From contig JACKPW010000023.1 of assembly GCA_024233215.1 (NCBI GenBank), forward strand, positions 1 to 64,000: 64,000 nucleotides of DNA, read 5' to 3'. Position numbers and translations under genes: made by a program. Origin of the DNA: Verrucomicrobiales bacterium. Its GTDB lineage: Bacteria > Verrucomicrobiota > Verrucomicrobiia > Limisphaerales > J093. Below, piece by piece: positions 1-9,123 of this stretch (position 1 is its first letter; each line of letters begins with the position of its first letter). The notes under the pieces were generated by a model that had not been told where the DNA came from, did not search any database, and saw nothing but the letters and a program-made list of their open reading frames with translations.

Positions 1-1
1 C

Positions 2-1138
2 CTCGACTGGAAGCTGGCCTACGGGAACGGCGTGTTCGTCGCTGCGGGCAAGAAGAACGACACCAGCGGAAGCGCCTGGTACTCGGATGATGGCCTGGCA
101 TGGCAACGCAGCAATTCGGGCGCAGCGCATGAGAATCTGGCGTTTGGAGCGGGTCGCTTTGCGAGTTGGGCTGGTAGACTTCCCCTGAGCACGGTCGATG
201 GCAGAGAATGGGCTTGGCACGAACCTCTCGATGTTCCCGTTTCCGGGGAGCTGATCTTTGGGCGGAGCCGACTTCTCGGTCTTACACCGGATCCAAATGA
301 GCCCGATGATCATCCCGTGAAGTGGCTGCTGGAATCGAGCGATGGTATGCACTGGCAGACCCGGTTGATCCCACCGCTGGACCTTCCTGACGACGTGCAG
401 CATTACACTTACGAGGTGAAGTCGGCGGTGTACGCAAAGGGGCGGATGGTGTTTGTCGACGAGCGGAAGGTCATCAGTTCCGCTGACGGCGAGCACTGGG
501 ATGTCGGGAAGTGGTATTGGCCCGGGCCGTCGTGGGCTTCCCAAAGCCTGCATGTAGTGATGTATGGAAAGGGGCAGTTTGTGGCTGGGGGACACGACAC
601 GCAATCGTCACCGAAAGTGGACCTCCTGCTCAGTTCGGAGGACGGTGTCACTTGGACCAGCCACTGGCCTGAAGGAGCGGTTCCGGAGAAGTGGATCTAT
701 GCGAACGGGGCTTTTCTCGCGGCCTCGCAGAAGAGCAGTAGCGGCGGGACGATCTTCTATGGCTCGGTCGACGGGCTGACTTGGACGAACTTGGTCGAAG
801 TCGAAACCACTGCTGCCCCTTCCGACCTGCTGTTTGGCGAGGGCCGTTTTCACTTGGTGACTCGGGGAGGCGAGGTGTGGCGCTCGGGCCTGATGCCCCC
901 CTACGTAACCGAACCGCGGGTGATTCCGGAATTGACCTATCGGCTACCGGATGGGGCGATGCTGGTTACGGTGGAGGCACCGTATGGCCAGCAGGTCGTG
1001 GTCGAAGGGAGCGAGGACCTGGAGACCTGGCAGGAGGTCGGCCGGGACCCGTGTGACCGGGGTGAGTTCGAGGTTTACCACGAGACCGCGCCACCCGGCA
1101 CCGATTGGTTCTACCGCGCCCGACAGGTGAGCGAGTGA
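2..1138 (+). CDS. Secreted BNR/sialidase-like repeat protein, 5' end outside window
   Basis: The frame is open from the first bases of the window, so the gene begins upstream; the GTG at 32 is only an internal codon. The translation carries several spaced repeats of the type (S/A)xDGxxW (SSDGMHW, SADGEHW, SSEDGVTW, SVDGLTW), the pattern of BNR/YCF48-like beta-propeller blades seen in secreted proteins. The last 70 residues (VTVEAPYGQQVVVEGSEDLE and so on, ending in FYRARQVSE) match a C-terminal module found in four other secreted proteins of this window. Its function is unknown; a cell-surface or secreted binding role is inferred. The stop codon is followed by a two-hairpin repeat and not by another gene on this strand. 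Confidence 0.6.
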   Translation, partial: LDWKLAYGNGVFVAAGKKNDTSGSAWYSDDGLAWQRSNSGAAHENLAFGAGRFASWAGRLPLSTVDGREWAWHEPLDVPVSGELIFGRSRLLGLTPDPNEPDDHPVKWLLESSDGMHWQTRLIPPLDLPDDVQHYTYEVKSAVYAKGRMVFVDERKVISSADGEHWDVGKWYWPGPSWASQSLHVVMYGKGQFVAGGHDTQSSPKVDLLLSSEDGVTWTSHWPEGAVPEKWIYANGAFLAASQKSSSGGTIFYGSVDGLTWTNLVEVETTAAPSDLLFGEGRFHLVTRGGEVWRSGLMPPYVTEPRVIPELTYRLPDGAMLVTVEAPYGQQVVVEGSEDLETWQEVGRDPCDRGEFEVYHETAPPGTDWFYRARQVSE

Positions 1139-1167
1139 AGTGAGGTCCGCCGCATTCCCCGGGGACC

Positions 1168-1210
1168 ACACGCGGCCTCGCGTGTTCCGACCGGCGGCCT
1201 CGCCGGTCGG
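1168..1210. repeat. REP-like two-hairpin module
   Basis: Two perfect hairpins stand one base apart. The first is ACACGCG-GCCT-CGCGTGT at 1168-1185 and the second is CCGACCGGCG-GCCT-CGCCGGTCGG at 1187-1210. The same two-hairpin layout, with the same 1-base gap, recurs at 44521-44561. There is no T-tract, so it could end transcription only by an unusual route; it is better read as a dispersed palindromic repeat located just after a gene. Confidence 0.6.
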
Positions 1211-1358
1211 GGGCAACAGGGGGCTTTCACCCTGCCGCAAACCTGGTCGTTGACAGGGTTCCGCGGGGGCGCGGAACCCGGCAGGCGGGGGCGCGATCCC
1301 GTTTGAGGTGACCGCCCCTCGTTGATCCCCCAGCGGACAGCCTTCACCCTAGAAAAAG

Positions 1359-1519
1359 CAGTTGAACCGCAGATCGACACAGATAGACGCAGATACCCAA
1401 GGACTTGCGCGGTTTTCGCGTCACACCCAATGGGTGAAGACATCCGGCGGACGTGGGGGGCTCACGTCGAGGGACTTATCTGCGTTCATCCCCGTTCATC
1501 TGCGGTTTCCAGGTTCAAT
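1359..1519. repeat. Palindromic intergenic element A
   Basis: The left arm near 1360-1393 contains CCGCAGATCGACACAGATAG and continues into ACGCAGATA. The right arm, near 1474-1519, is its imperfect reverse complement (reads CCGCAGATGAACGGGGATGA on the other strand). The arms enclose about 80 bp. The right arm begins directly after the stop codon of the ribokinase gene on the minus strand. The rest of 1139-1518 holds only this element, the REP-like module and GC-rich sequence; no gene was seen. Confidence 0.6.
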
Positions 1520-2454
1520 CATGCCTGCTTGCGGGACTGGCCGAGCAATCGCTGGATTGCGCCACGGCGCGGGGCGGAAGGCTGGGCGCCCAATCGGGTG
1601 ACTGAAAGCGCGGCGGCGGCACAGGCGAAGCGGACGGATTCCACGAGGGAGTGTCCGCGTCCGAGGGCCACGGCCAACGCGCCGTTGAACACGTCTCCCG
1701 CGGCCGTCGTGTCCAGTGGTTCTACCGGAAACGAGGGAACAAGCACTTCTCCCTCGCCGGTCACGAGCAGCGCCCCCTTGGCGCCCAGCGTGACAATGAC
1801 CGTGCCCACGCCTTGGGCGCGCAGCTTGCGGGCGGCCCGGCCCGCGCCCGCCACATCCTTCACTTTCACACCCGTCAGCAACGACGCCTCCGATTCATTC
1901 GGGGTCAGCACGTCGACACGGCGCAACAGGTCGGCCGGCAGTTTCTGTGCCGGTGCGGGGTTCAGAATCACCGGCGTCCCGGCGGCGTGCGCCATGGCCA
2001 CCGCTGCCAGCACCACCGGCAACGGCACTTCGAGTTGGACCAACAGCACGTCCGCTTCCGCGATGGCCTGTCGGGCGCGGCGAACGTCGGCCACGGCCAG
2101 GCGTCCGTTGGCACCGGGCGCGACCCCGATGCTGTTTTCGCCCGCTGCCGAGACGAAGATGAGGGCCACTCCGGACGGGCACTTGGGATCGCGACGCAGG
2201 AAATCAACGTTGATGCGTTCGCGACAAAAGCCGGCCACGGCCTGATCCCCAAGGGAATCGGTTCCCACGCGGGCGACGAATGTCACTTGCCCGCCCGCCC
2301 TGGCGGCGGCGACGGCCTGGTTGGCGCCCTTGCCACCGGCGGCAGTGAGGTATTCCCCGCCCAGGAGGGTTTCCCCCGGACGCGGGATGCGCGGCAGACG
2401 CAGGATCATGTCGGTGTTGGAACTGCCGACAACGACGATACCCGGAGGTTTCAT
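1519..2454 (-). CDS. rbsK: Ribokinase (PfkB family)
   Basis: This 311-aa protein would phosphorylate D-ribose at O5 with ATP, feeding ribose into the pentose phosphate pool. It has the N-terminal sugar-binding signature (GSSNTDMILRLPRIPRPGET, then AAGGKGANQAVAAARAG), the NPAPA segment, TPNESEA, and the C-terminal PfkB signature DTTAAGDVFNGALA with the catalytic Asp. Length and motif order fit RbsK well. The frame extends 40 codons further upstream, but the ATG at 2454 is chosen because the preceding stretch is repeat-like and the family starts with MxxxIVVVGSxNxD. No ribose transporter or regulator is adjacent, so substrate assignment rests on family motifs alone. Confidence 0.88.
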   Translation of the reverse strand: MKPPGIVVVGSSNTDMILRLPRIPRPGETLLGGEYLTAAGGKGANQAVAAARAGGQVTFVARVGTDSLGDQAVAGFCRERINVDFLRRDPKCPSGVALIFVSAAGENSIGVAPGANGRLAVADVRRARQAIAEADVLLVQLEVPLPVVLAAVAMAHAAGTPVILNPAPAQKLPADLLRRVDVLTPNESEASLLTGVKVKDVAGAGRAARKLRAQGVGTVIVTLGAKGALLVTGEGEVLVPSFPVEPLDTTAAGDVFNGALAVALGRGHSLVESVRFACAAAALSVTRLGAQPSAPRRGAIQRLLGQSRKQA

Positions 2455-2522
2455 GGGGGGAGTGTTCCGCAGCGCTGCCGGCTTTCCAAGCCGCCAGGCG
2501 GAATGGACTCCTCCCTGGCTCA

Positions 2523-2764
2523 GCCGTAACAATTCAGTCGAACCAGGAATGACACGAATTTCACAGATTCTCACGAAGCCGGAGCGAGGGAATGGGCGGC
2601 CGGATGCCGTGCACCCTGAGGATCAGGCTGGTTCATCAGTCAGTGACTGCCGCGAGTCATCGAAGCGAGGGGTAACCGCCCAAGGCCCCCCCTCGCTGCA
2701 CCTTGTTGGAATCCGTGAGAATTCGTGAAATCCGTGTCTCGTCACTGAATCGTTACGGTTCAGG
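2523..2764. repeat. Palindromic intergenic element B
   Basis: This is a long imperfect inverted repeat. The left arm is at 2523-2577 and the right arm at 2706-2764. The outer module of both arms fits CTGAATNGYYACGGYTCAG; the inner part reads ACACGRATTTCAC on one strand. It fills most of the 482-bp gap between the rbsK start (2454) and the end of the macB-like gene (2937), in which no gene was seen. The right arm is nearly repeated at 9015-9060. Confidence 0.65.
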
Positions 2765-2936
2765 TCGGGACCGCCTTGAGCGAGAGATCAAGGCCGAACC
2801 AGAGAAGGACCATTTGTATACCGCAGTTTACAATCGGACAGGACAGCGCTGTCGTGCCCTGCCCGCGAGTTCGAGCCGTTTCGCCCCTTTACCTATCCGT
2901 GATCCTGCGGAACATCCCGGCCCTGAAGCGGGGCGG

Positions 2937-4220
2937 CTACTCGTGGCGCAGGGCCTCGATGGGATCCAGATCGGCGGCCGCTCGAGCCGGATAGAGCCCG
3001 AACACAATGCCCACGGCGCCGCTGATGCCGAAGGCGAGTGCGATGGAATAGGCGGTCACAATGGTGATCCGGCCGGTAAACGCAGTGATGAGGAAGGGGA
3101 TGACCACCCCCACGGTGACACCGATCAGGCCGCCGCCGATGGACAGGACCACGGTTTCCACGAGGAATTGCGTGATGATGTCGCGTTTCTTCGCACCGAG
3201 TGCGCGGCGGATGCCGATCTCGCGGGTGCGCTCGGTGACGCTGGCGAGCATGATGTTCATGATGCCGATGCCGCCGACGAGGAGGGAGATGGCGGCGATG
3301 GAGCCGAGCACCATGTTGAAACTGCGCTTGGTGGCCTCGGCCTGGCGGAGCAGTTCGAGCGGCACGACGGTTTCGTAGTCGTTACGGTCGTGGAAGCGGT
3401 TGAGCACCTGCTTGATCTGGGGATCGGCGGTTTCGACGGCACTCATGCCCTCCATCTGGACGGTGATCCGGTGCAGTTCGACCTTTTCCGCCGAGAAACT
3501 GCCGGCGGCCCGTTTCATGAGCACTTCGCCGAAGCGGACGCGGGAGGTTGAAAGCGGGATGTAGACGTTGTTGTCGAGGGGTTCGCCCTCCATCTGTCCG
3601 GTCTGGGGCCGTTGCTCGGCGGTGCCGGTTTCGCGAACGATCCCGACGACACGGTAGTAGAACTCGGCAATCTTGACGGCGTGCTGGAGCGGATCCTGGT
3701 AGGGGAACAGCCGCTGGGCCAGACCGGCGGTGACCACGCAGACGTTGTTCTCGTGCAGTTCATCCATTTCGCACAGGAAGCGTCCGCGCACGACGTCCAT
3801 GCCGACGACGGCAGGATAGAAGGGCAACGTGCCGATGACCTGACAGGGCACCTCGTTGCGGCTGAAGCGCACGTTTTCGCGGATGATGCGCATGGGGAGA
3901 ACCCGAAGGGCTCCCGGAATGGCCTGCAGGCGGGCGCCGTCGCGGTAGGTGAGTCCGTAGTCGATCTGGAATCCCCGGGTGCTGGCGGTCTGACCGCTTT
4001 CCTCGGCGGGCTTGATGCTGTTGATGATGATGTTGTTGCTGCCGAGTTTCTTGATGCGTTCCTGGGCTTCGTAGGACGCCCCTTCACCAATCGCCAGCAT
4101 CGCGATCACCGAGCACACGCCGAAGATGATGCCCAGCATCGTCAGCACCGAGCGCAGCTTGTGGAGCAGCAGGCTCTTGATGCCGAGCTTGACGGTGCCG
4201 ATGAACTGGAATCGCAACAT
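2937..4220 (-). CDS. MacB/FtsX-type ABC transporter permease
   Basis: This 427-aa inner-membrane permease has the MacB_PCD plus FtsX layout. There is an N-terminal transmembrane helix (about residues 20-45, RSVLTMLGIIFGVCSVIAML), then a periplasmic domain to about residue 295, then three C-terminal helices. The FtsX signature (TREIGIRRALGAKKRDI) and the terminal YPARAAADLDPIEALRHE are present. It is the last gene of a four-gene minus-strand operon (TolC-like, MacA-like, ATPase, permease), which suggests a tripartite pump for peptides, macrolides or lipoproteins. A 170-bp gap holding a palindromic repeat separates it from the ATPase gene. In E. coli MacB the ATPase and permease are fused; here they are separate genes. 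Confidence 0.9.
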   Translation of the reverse strand: MLRFQFIGTVKLGIKSLLLHKLRSVLTMLGIIFGVCSVIAMLAIGEGASYEAQERIKKLGSNNIIINSIKPAEESGQTASTRGFQIDYGLTYRDGARLQAIPGALRVLPMRIIRENVRFSRNEVPCQVIGTLPFYPAVVGMDVVRGRFLCEMDELHENNVCVVTAGLAQRLFPYQDPLQHAVKIAEFYYRVVGIVRETGTAEQRPQTGQMEGEPLDNNVYIPLSTSRVRFGEVLMKRAAGSFSAEKVELHRITVQMEGMSAVETADPQIKQVLNRFHDRNDYETVVPLELLRQAEATKRSFNMVLGSIAAISLLVGGIGIMNIMLASVTERTREIGIRRALGAKKRDIITQFLVETVVLSIGGGLIGVTVGVVIPFLITAFTGRITIVTAYSIALAFGISGAVGIVFGLYPARAAADLDPIEALRHE

Positions 4221-4249
4221 GGCTCAGGCTTGACGTTCTCCAGAGGCGA

Positions 4250-4404
4250 CCACGAATGGACACGAATTCACACGAATGATGGACTCGATCGCCACCCGGG
4301 AAATCGGTGGCTTGCCTGGCCGATCTCCCCCACGCCGACCCGTGGCAGCCACCTCCGCGGAGGCTTTCATGAATTCGCGTCCCTTGGTGTTCATTCGTGG
4401 TGAA
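4250..4404. repeat. Palindromic element C inside the export operon
   Basis: The left arm (4250-4278, CCACGAATGGACACGAATTC and on) and the right arm (about 4368-4404, the reverse complement of a similar sequence) enclose about 90 bp. The right arm overlaps the 3' end of the ATPase gene and encodes its last residues (FHHE) and stop codon. The element therefore sits between two genes that should be co-transcribed. Confidence 0.6.
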
Positions 4405-5140
4405 AGGTTGCCTCCGGCGTTTCGGGCACCGGGCGGTTGACCACCTCACGGTCAATCCGACCGTCTTTCATGTGAATCACCCGGTGGGCGCGCTCGGCGA
4501 CGTGATCATCGTGGGTGACGAGCACGATGGTCTTGCCGCCGCGGTTGAGGCGGTCGATGAGATCGAGCACCTCCCGGCCGGTCTTGGAGTCCAGGTTGCC
4601 GGTCGGTTCGTCCGCCAGAATGATCAACGGATCGTTGACGAGCGACCGGGCGACCGCGACGCGTTGCTGCTGTCCGCCGGAAAGCTGGTTGGGCCGGTGA
4701 TCGAGGCGATCGTCGAGTCCCACCAACCGCGCCAGTTCCTGACAGCGCTCCTCGTAGTCGCGCAGGTCCACGCCCTGATAGACCAGCGGGACCTGGATGT
4801 TCTCCAGGACGGTAAGCTGGGCGATCAGGTTGTAGGACTGGAAGATGAAGCCGATCCGCCGGCCTCGCACCTCGGAGAGTGCGTCGTCGTCCATTTGCGA
4901 CACGTCCTCGGCACCGAGGAAATAGCTGCCTCCGCTGGGGCGATCGAGGCAGCCGAGGAGATTGAGCATGGTGGATTTGCCCGAACCGGACGGGCCCATG
5001 ATGGCCACGTAGGAGCCCTGCGTCACCGCCAAGTCGACACCCCGCAGGGCGCGCACGATGTTCTCCGCGCCCAGGACGTAGGTCTTTTCGAGACCCACCG
5101 TCTGGATCATCGCATTGGGTTGGAGGGCGGACGCGGTCAT
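4391..5140 (-). CDS. ABC transporter ATP-binding protein (MacB/LolD-like)
   Basis: This 249-aa nucleotide-binding subunit has Walker A (GPSGSGKST, residues 49-57), the signature LSGGQQQRVAVARSL, Walker B (IILADEPTGNLD) and the H-loop (VTHDDH). The spacing and the DEPTGNLDSKT segment are typical of the MacB/LolD/FtsE group. The frame is open for 69 codons upstream, but the ATG at 5140 is preferred because those extra codons mirror the Gly-rich tail of the next gene upstream. ATP hydrolysis here would drive the permease at 2937-4220. The gene begins 25 bp after the MacA-like stop codon. Its last four residues come from a palindromic repeat arm, so the native C-terminus may have been altered. 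Confidence 0.92.
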   Translation of the reverse strand: MTASALQPNAMIQTVGLEKTYVLGAENIVRALRGVDLAVTQGSYVAIMGPSGSGKSTMLNLLGCLDRPSGGSYFLGAEDVSQMDDDALSEVRGRRIGFIFQSYNLIAQLTVLENIQVPLVYQGVDLRDYEERCQELARLVGLDDRLDHRPNQLSGGQQQRVAVARSLVNDPLIILADEPTGNLDSKTGREVLDLIDRLNRGGKTIVLVTHDDHVAERAHRVIHMKDGRIDREVVNRPVPETPEATFHHE

Positions 5141-5165
5141 TGTTCCGGGAGGAGTAAGCGTCCGC

Positions 5166-7196
5166 CTATTGCTGCCGCGGACCTCCGGGGCCCCCCTGAC
5201 CTTGACCGCCCTGGCCACCGCCGAAGCCGCCCCGGCCGCCGCCCTGCCGGTTTCCCTGACCGCCAAAGCCGCCGTCCTGGCCGCCGCCGCGCATGCCGCC
5301 CTGTCCGCGTCCCTGGCCGCCGGCCCCCCCCTGGCCCTGACCGCCAAAGCCGCCGCCGCCCGCGCCCCCCATGCGTTGCTGGAACTCCGCCCGCATGGCG
5401 GCCTGTTCCTCCTCGCTGAGCTGGCCGTCGCCGTCCTTGTCGAACCGCTTCACGATGGCTTCCCGGTCGAATCCGGCCGGAGGCCCGCCCATGCCGCCGG
5501 GCCCGCGCTGGCCCTCGGCACCACCCGGTCCCTGGCCCTGTCCGGAACCGCTTTGACCCTGGCCGAAGCCACCCTGGCCGTTTCCTCCCATGCCATTGCC
5601 ATTCCGCTGGCGGGCCATGCCCTGGTCCACGCGGTTGGCTCCAGGCAACGCCGAGGTCGGGGTATTGGTGAGGGAGGTCGTGTCGACGTCGGAGAGCACA
5701 CTCCCTTCTAGGTCCTTGGCCTGGGTGTCATAGGGCGGGGCGAGGAGGACCCGGTCGCCTTCCTCGAGCCCGGAGGTGATTTCGATGTACTTGGTGTTGA
5801 ACATGCCGACCGCGACCGGCACCGGCTCGGTCTTGGAGCCCTTCTTCACGTAACACACCTGTTTGCCGCCCAGGGTGGTCACCGCCTGGATGGGCACCGA
5901 AACCGCGTTGGCGATGTTCGTGATGACGATTTCAGCCTTGGCGGAAACGCCGGGTTTGATGTCGGGGAGCTTGTCCATCACCAGCACCTCGGTGCGGTAG
6001 ACTTTGAGGTTCGGATTGCCGAAGCGGCTCTGGGTGTCCGGCACGACGCCGACGTAGCTGACGGTTGACCGGAAGCGCTGATCGGGCATGGAGTCGAGGG
6101 TCACGAACGCGGGCTGCCCGCGTTGGACCATGTTGACGTGCGACTCGTGGACCTTGACCGTGACCTTCATCTTGGAAACGTCGGGGAGCTTGATCAGTTC
6201 CTGCCGGTTGCGGACGGTCGCGCCTTCCTCGATCATGGACTCGCTGCTGAAGCGGTTGTCGGAGGCGGGATAAACCACCAGGCCATCCTGCGGTGCGGTG
6301 ATGGTGGTGCCCTCGAGGTTCTTTCGGTCGCGTTCGAGTTTGGCCCGGCTGAGATCCAGGGTGTTCGATTGGGTGACCAGGTCCGCCTCATACTGCGCGA
6401 TCTTGCTGAGGGACTGCGCCACCACGCGGTCCAGCTCCTTCTGGGCCTCGGACACGTCGGACTCGAGCTGTGCCTGTTGTTTCGGAATGTCGTAGCTCTC
6501 CAACATGACCACCGTGTTGCTGGCGGCGATGACGGCGTTTTCGTTCCCGAGCACGCTGATGAAGTCCGAGTCAACCCGCTGTTTGGTTTCGTAGCCGCTG
6601 GCCGCCAGGTTGGTGGTGTAGTGATAGGTATCCTGGCTGACGCCAAGCTGGGCCTTTGCCTGATTCAGCTTGTTTTCCGCCTCGGCCAGATTCACCGCCG
6701 CGAGGGCGTTCGTGAACTTGGCGAGATCCATCTCGGCAAACCTCAGGGCCAGTGCCGCCTTGTCGATGGAGCTGTTCGTCAGGCTCTTTTGAATCTGGAG
6801 TTCCGACTGCGCCTGGAGCAGGGCCAGTTCGGCCTTGGCGAAACTGATTTCCTGCTGGTTGACCTGGTCCTGGGCCTGCGAGGAATCCAGCTCCACCAGA
6901 ACGTCGTCCTTCTTCACGTAACTGCCTTCGGGCACGATGTAGATGACCCGGGCCGTGCCTTCGACCTCGTTGCGAATGACCACCTCGTTGACCGCCTCCA
7001 AGGTCCCGCCTTCCACGATGGACACCACGAAATCGCCGCGTTTGACCGGGTAGAAGGCGGTGTCGGGCAGGCCACCGTGTGGGCCGCGACGGAAGTACAG
7101 CATCAGCAGGACCGCGGCGACGACGACGATCCCGACCAACACGGCCGGCCGACGCAGGGAGGCGGGCAGGCTTTGCAGGGAGTTAGTTGGCTTCAT
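5166..7196 (-). CDS. MacA-like periplasmic adaptor with Gly-rich EF-hand tail
   Basis: This 676-aa protein has an N-terminal membrane anchor (about residues 20-38), a lipoyl/barrel-sandwich half (VEGGTLEAVNEVVIRNEVEG), a long coiled-coil hairpin (about 100-280) and a second lipoyl half (TTITAPQDGLVVYP). Beta-barrel and membrane-proximal domains follow to about residue 485. It would link the inner-membrane ABC permease to the TolC-like outer-membrane channel. The last 150 or so residues are unusual: a Gly/Gln-rich stretch containing one canonical 12-residue EF-hand loop, DKDGDGQLSEEE (about residue 585). Typical MacA proteins are near 370-400 aa. The ATG at 7196 overlaps the end of the TolC-like gene by 14 bp, suggesting translational coupling; an in-frame ATG at 7217 is the alternative. 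Confidence 0.85.
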   Translation of the reverse strand: MKPTNSLQSLPASLRRPAVLVGIVVVAAVLLMLYFRRGPHGGLPDTAFYPVKRGDFVVSIVEGGTLEAVNEVVIRNEVEGTARVIYIVPEGSYVKKDDVLVELDSSQAQDQVNQQEISFAKAELALLQAQSELQIQKSLTNSSIDKAALALRFAEMDLAKFTNALAAVNLAEAENKLNQAKAQLGVSQDTYHYTTNLAASGYETKQRVDSDFISVLGNENAVIAASNTVVMLESYDIPKQQAQLESDVSEAQKELDRVVAQSLSKIAQYEADLVTQSNTLDLSRAKLERDRKNLEGTTITAPQDGLVVYPASDNRFSSESMIEEGATVRNRQELIKLPDVSKMKVTVKVHESHVNMVQRGQPAFVTLDSMPDQRFRSTVSYVGVVPDTQSRFGNPNLKVYRTEVLVMDKLPDIKPGVSAKAEIVITNIANAVSVPIQAVTTLGGKQVCYVKKGSKTEPVPVAVGMFNTKYIEITSGLEEGDRVLLAPPYDTQAKDLEGSVLSDVDTTSLTNTPTSALPGANRVDQGMARQRNGNGMGGNGQGGFGQGQSGSGQGQGPGGAEGQRGPGGMGGPPAGFDREAIVKRFDKDGDGQLSEEEQAAMRAEFQQRMGGAGGGGFGGQGQGGAGGQGRGQGGMRGGGQDGGFGGQGNRQGGGRGGFGGGQGGQGQGGPGGPRQQ

Positions 7197-8943
7197 GACG
7201 GAATTCCAGAAACTCATCCGGCGGGCGCAATTCGTCGCCGGGCATTTTCAAGGGGTTCACTCCACGATCTCCTTCCGTGCTCATGTCAACCAGCGGGTCC
7301 CTCAGCCAGAACTGGGCTTCTTCCGTACGGATGATTCCCATGTCCAGCAGGAGTTGGAGCCGGGCCTGCAAGTAGTCGACCCGGGTGGAGGTCAGATCGT
7401 TTTGGGCGATGATGAGAAGGTCCTGGGCTTCGCGCAGATCGCGGATGTTGGCGCGGCCGGCTTCGAGCAGGATCTGGCTCTGCTCCACGCGGCGACGGTT
7501 GACGTCGAGTTGCGCCTGGCGGTTGAGGTAGTTCAACCGGCGCTGTTCGAGCGTGCGCAGGCCGCGGTCGATGCGGTCCTTGAACTGGTCCAGTGTCAGC
7601 CCCAGGCTGCGCAACTGCTGTTCGAACTGCACCAGGGTGGTGCGATAGGCGTTTCGTTCACTCAACCGGTCGAACGGCAGATCGATTTGCAGGCCCACGC
7701 CGTAGTTGAAGGCGTCCGGGTTGAACGTGGTGTAGTCCACCCGCTCGTTGGCCCGGTAGCTGGCGCTGCCGATCAGGGTGACCGCGGTTTTCAGCTTGTC
7801 CGCTGCCAGTTCGATCTTCCGCTTGCGATCCTCGAACTGGTCGATGGCGTTCAACACGTCCGCGTGGGTCTCCACCGCCAGGCCAAACGCCTGCCGCCGG
7901 TCCACATCCACGGGAATCAGGCCGGCCTGGTCCAGGTCGGCAAGGTCCTGGTCGTCCAGGTAGAGATCGTAACTGATGGGCAGCCCCAGGGTGATTTTGA
8001 AGGCGTCCATCTGGCTGAGATACGAGGCCACCGAATTGATGTAGGAGATCCGCGCGCCCAGTTCCGATGCCCGGGCATCGTCCACCTCGCTGCGCCGGGC
8101 CCGGTCCACGGAGCGAGCCTCCACATATTTCGTGGTGTCGACCTTGCGCAGGTAGTTCGTGTAGTTGTTTCGGACGGTGTCCTTCAGGCCGAGCAGCGAG
8201 AAGTAGTCGTTGACGATGTCCACATCGAATTGCCGCTGGTACTGCGCAAACGAGCGGACGGCGTAGACGACCTCCCGTTGGGACTGGGTGAGTGATTCGA
8301 CGGCGTCGCTGTTCTTGCCGAAACCCTGCAGGAGAGGCTGGGCGACGTTTACCGAAAGGACGCTCATCACGGATTCCCGCGGGTCCCCGGTGTAGTAGCG
8401 GAACAGGTCGTTGACCAGTTGCACGCTGAAGTTACCGCCGCTTTTCAGGAACTGGCTGAAGCCGACCTGGGGATTGAGCGAACCGCTCAGTTCACCGCTC
8501 CCGTTCCCGGCGATCTGCGGTGTCAGGGACCCGAAGAACTGCGGGGTGAACCGGTGTTGCTGGCCGGTCAGGTTCAGGGCCGTCAGGTAGAGCTGCTCCT
8601 TCTGGGACTGGTAATTCCGGCTGCTCCCGACCGCCAGTTCGAGCATCTGTTCGAGGTTCAGGACCAGCAGGTTGGTGCCGGTCCGGTCCTGCAGCAGTTC
8701 CTCCGGGGAGATTTCCTTGGGATCCCGTGCCGACCAGCGCGTGTCGATGGTGAACGCGTTGGTCCGGCCAAACACGTGCCCCTCCACGGTTTGAATAATG
8801 CCGTAAACCTGCTCGTCCGCCGCCTTTCGGTAGTGGCTGGTGGAGCAGCCCGCGCCCAACAATACGAGGAGCAGCCCGCAAGCTGCTCCGGCACTGCCCG
8901 TGAGGCCCCTGCCTCCGGACCTGGTTCCGTGATGACTGACCAT
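7183..8943 (-). CDS. TolC-family outer-membrane efflux lipoprotein
   Basis: This 586-aa protein has a lipoprotein signal peptide (LLVLLGAGC, Cys33) followed by long amphipathic helices with two OEP-type repeats. In the second repeat NILIEAGRANIRDLREAQDL-type helices can be recognised (LLEAGRANIRDLREAQDLLI). It would form the outer-membrane channel of the tripartite pump encoded by the three genes downstream. It is the first gene of the operon. The upstream 180 bp, shared with the divergent SGNH hydrolase gene, should hold its promoter, although no clear promoter box was found. The family is usually 450-500 aa; the extra length lies at the N-terminus. Confidence 0.87.
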   Translation of the reverse strand: MVSHHGTRSGGRGLTGSAGAACGLLLVLLGAGCSTSHYRKAADEQVYGIIQTVEGHVFGRTNAFTIDTRWSARDPKEISPEELLQDRTGTNLLVLNLEQMLELAVGSSRNYQSQKEQLYLTALNLTGQQHRFTPQFFGSLTPQIAGNGSGELSGSLNPQVGFSQFLKSGGNFSVQLVNDLFRYYTGDPRESVMSVLSVNVAQPLLQGFGKNSDAVESLTQSQREVVYAVRSFAQYQRQFDVDIVNDYFSLLGLKDTVRNNYTNYLRKVDTTKYVEARSVDRARRSEVDDARASELGARISYINSVASYLSQMDAFKITLGLPISYDLYLDDQDLADLDQAGLIPVDVDRRQAFGLAVETHADVLNAIDQFEDRKRKIELAADKLKTAVTLIGSASYRANERVDYTTFNPDAFNYGVGLQIDLPFDRLSERNAYRTTLVQFEQQLRSLGLTLDQFKDRIDRGLRTLEQRRLNYLNRQAQLDVNRRRVEQSQILLEAGRANIRDLREAQDLLIIAQNDLTSTRVDYLQARLQLLLDMGIIRTEEAQFWLRDPLVDMSTEGDRGVNPLKMPGDELRPPDEFLEFRHEAN

Positions 8944-9014
8944 GCCCGATGCTGAACTTGGTGACGTTCAGGACGCGGCATTGGTTACAGTCCCAAGGCA
9001 ATCCATGCCAGCCT

Positions 9015-9060
9015 GAAAGAAGTAAATCCGTGTTTCTTCAGTGAATGGTTACGGTTCAGG
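9015..9060. repeat. Solo arm of palindromic element (D)
   Basis: This 46-bp stretch matches the right arm of element B (2719-2764): 33 of its last 37 positions are identical, including TTACGGTTCAGG. No matching left arm was found next to it. It lies in the divergent intergenic region ahead of the SGNH hydrolase. Confidence 0.6.
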
Positions 9061-9123
9061 TGTTGCCTGCGCTGTCGCAATCGGCTTTGCCAGCACGGCC
9101 GTGGCGCCGCATACTGGGTCCCT

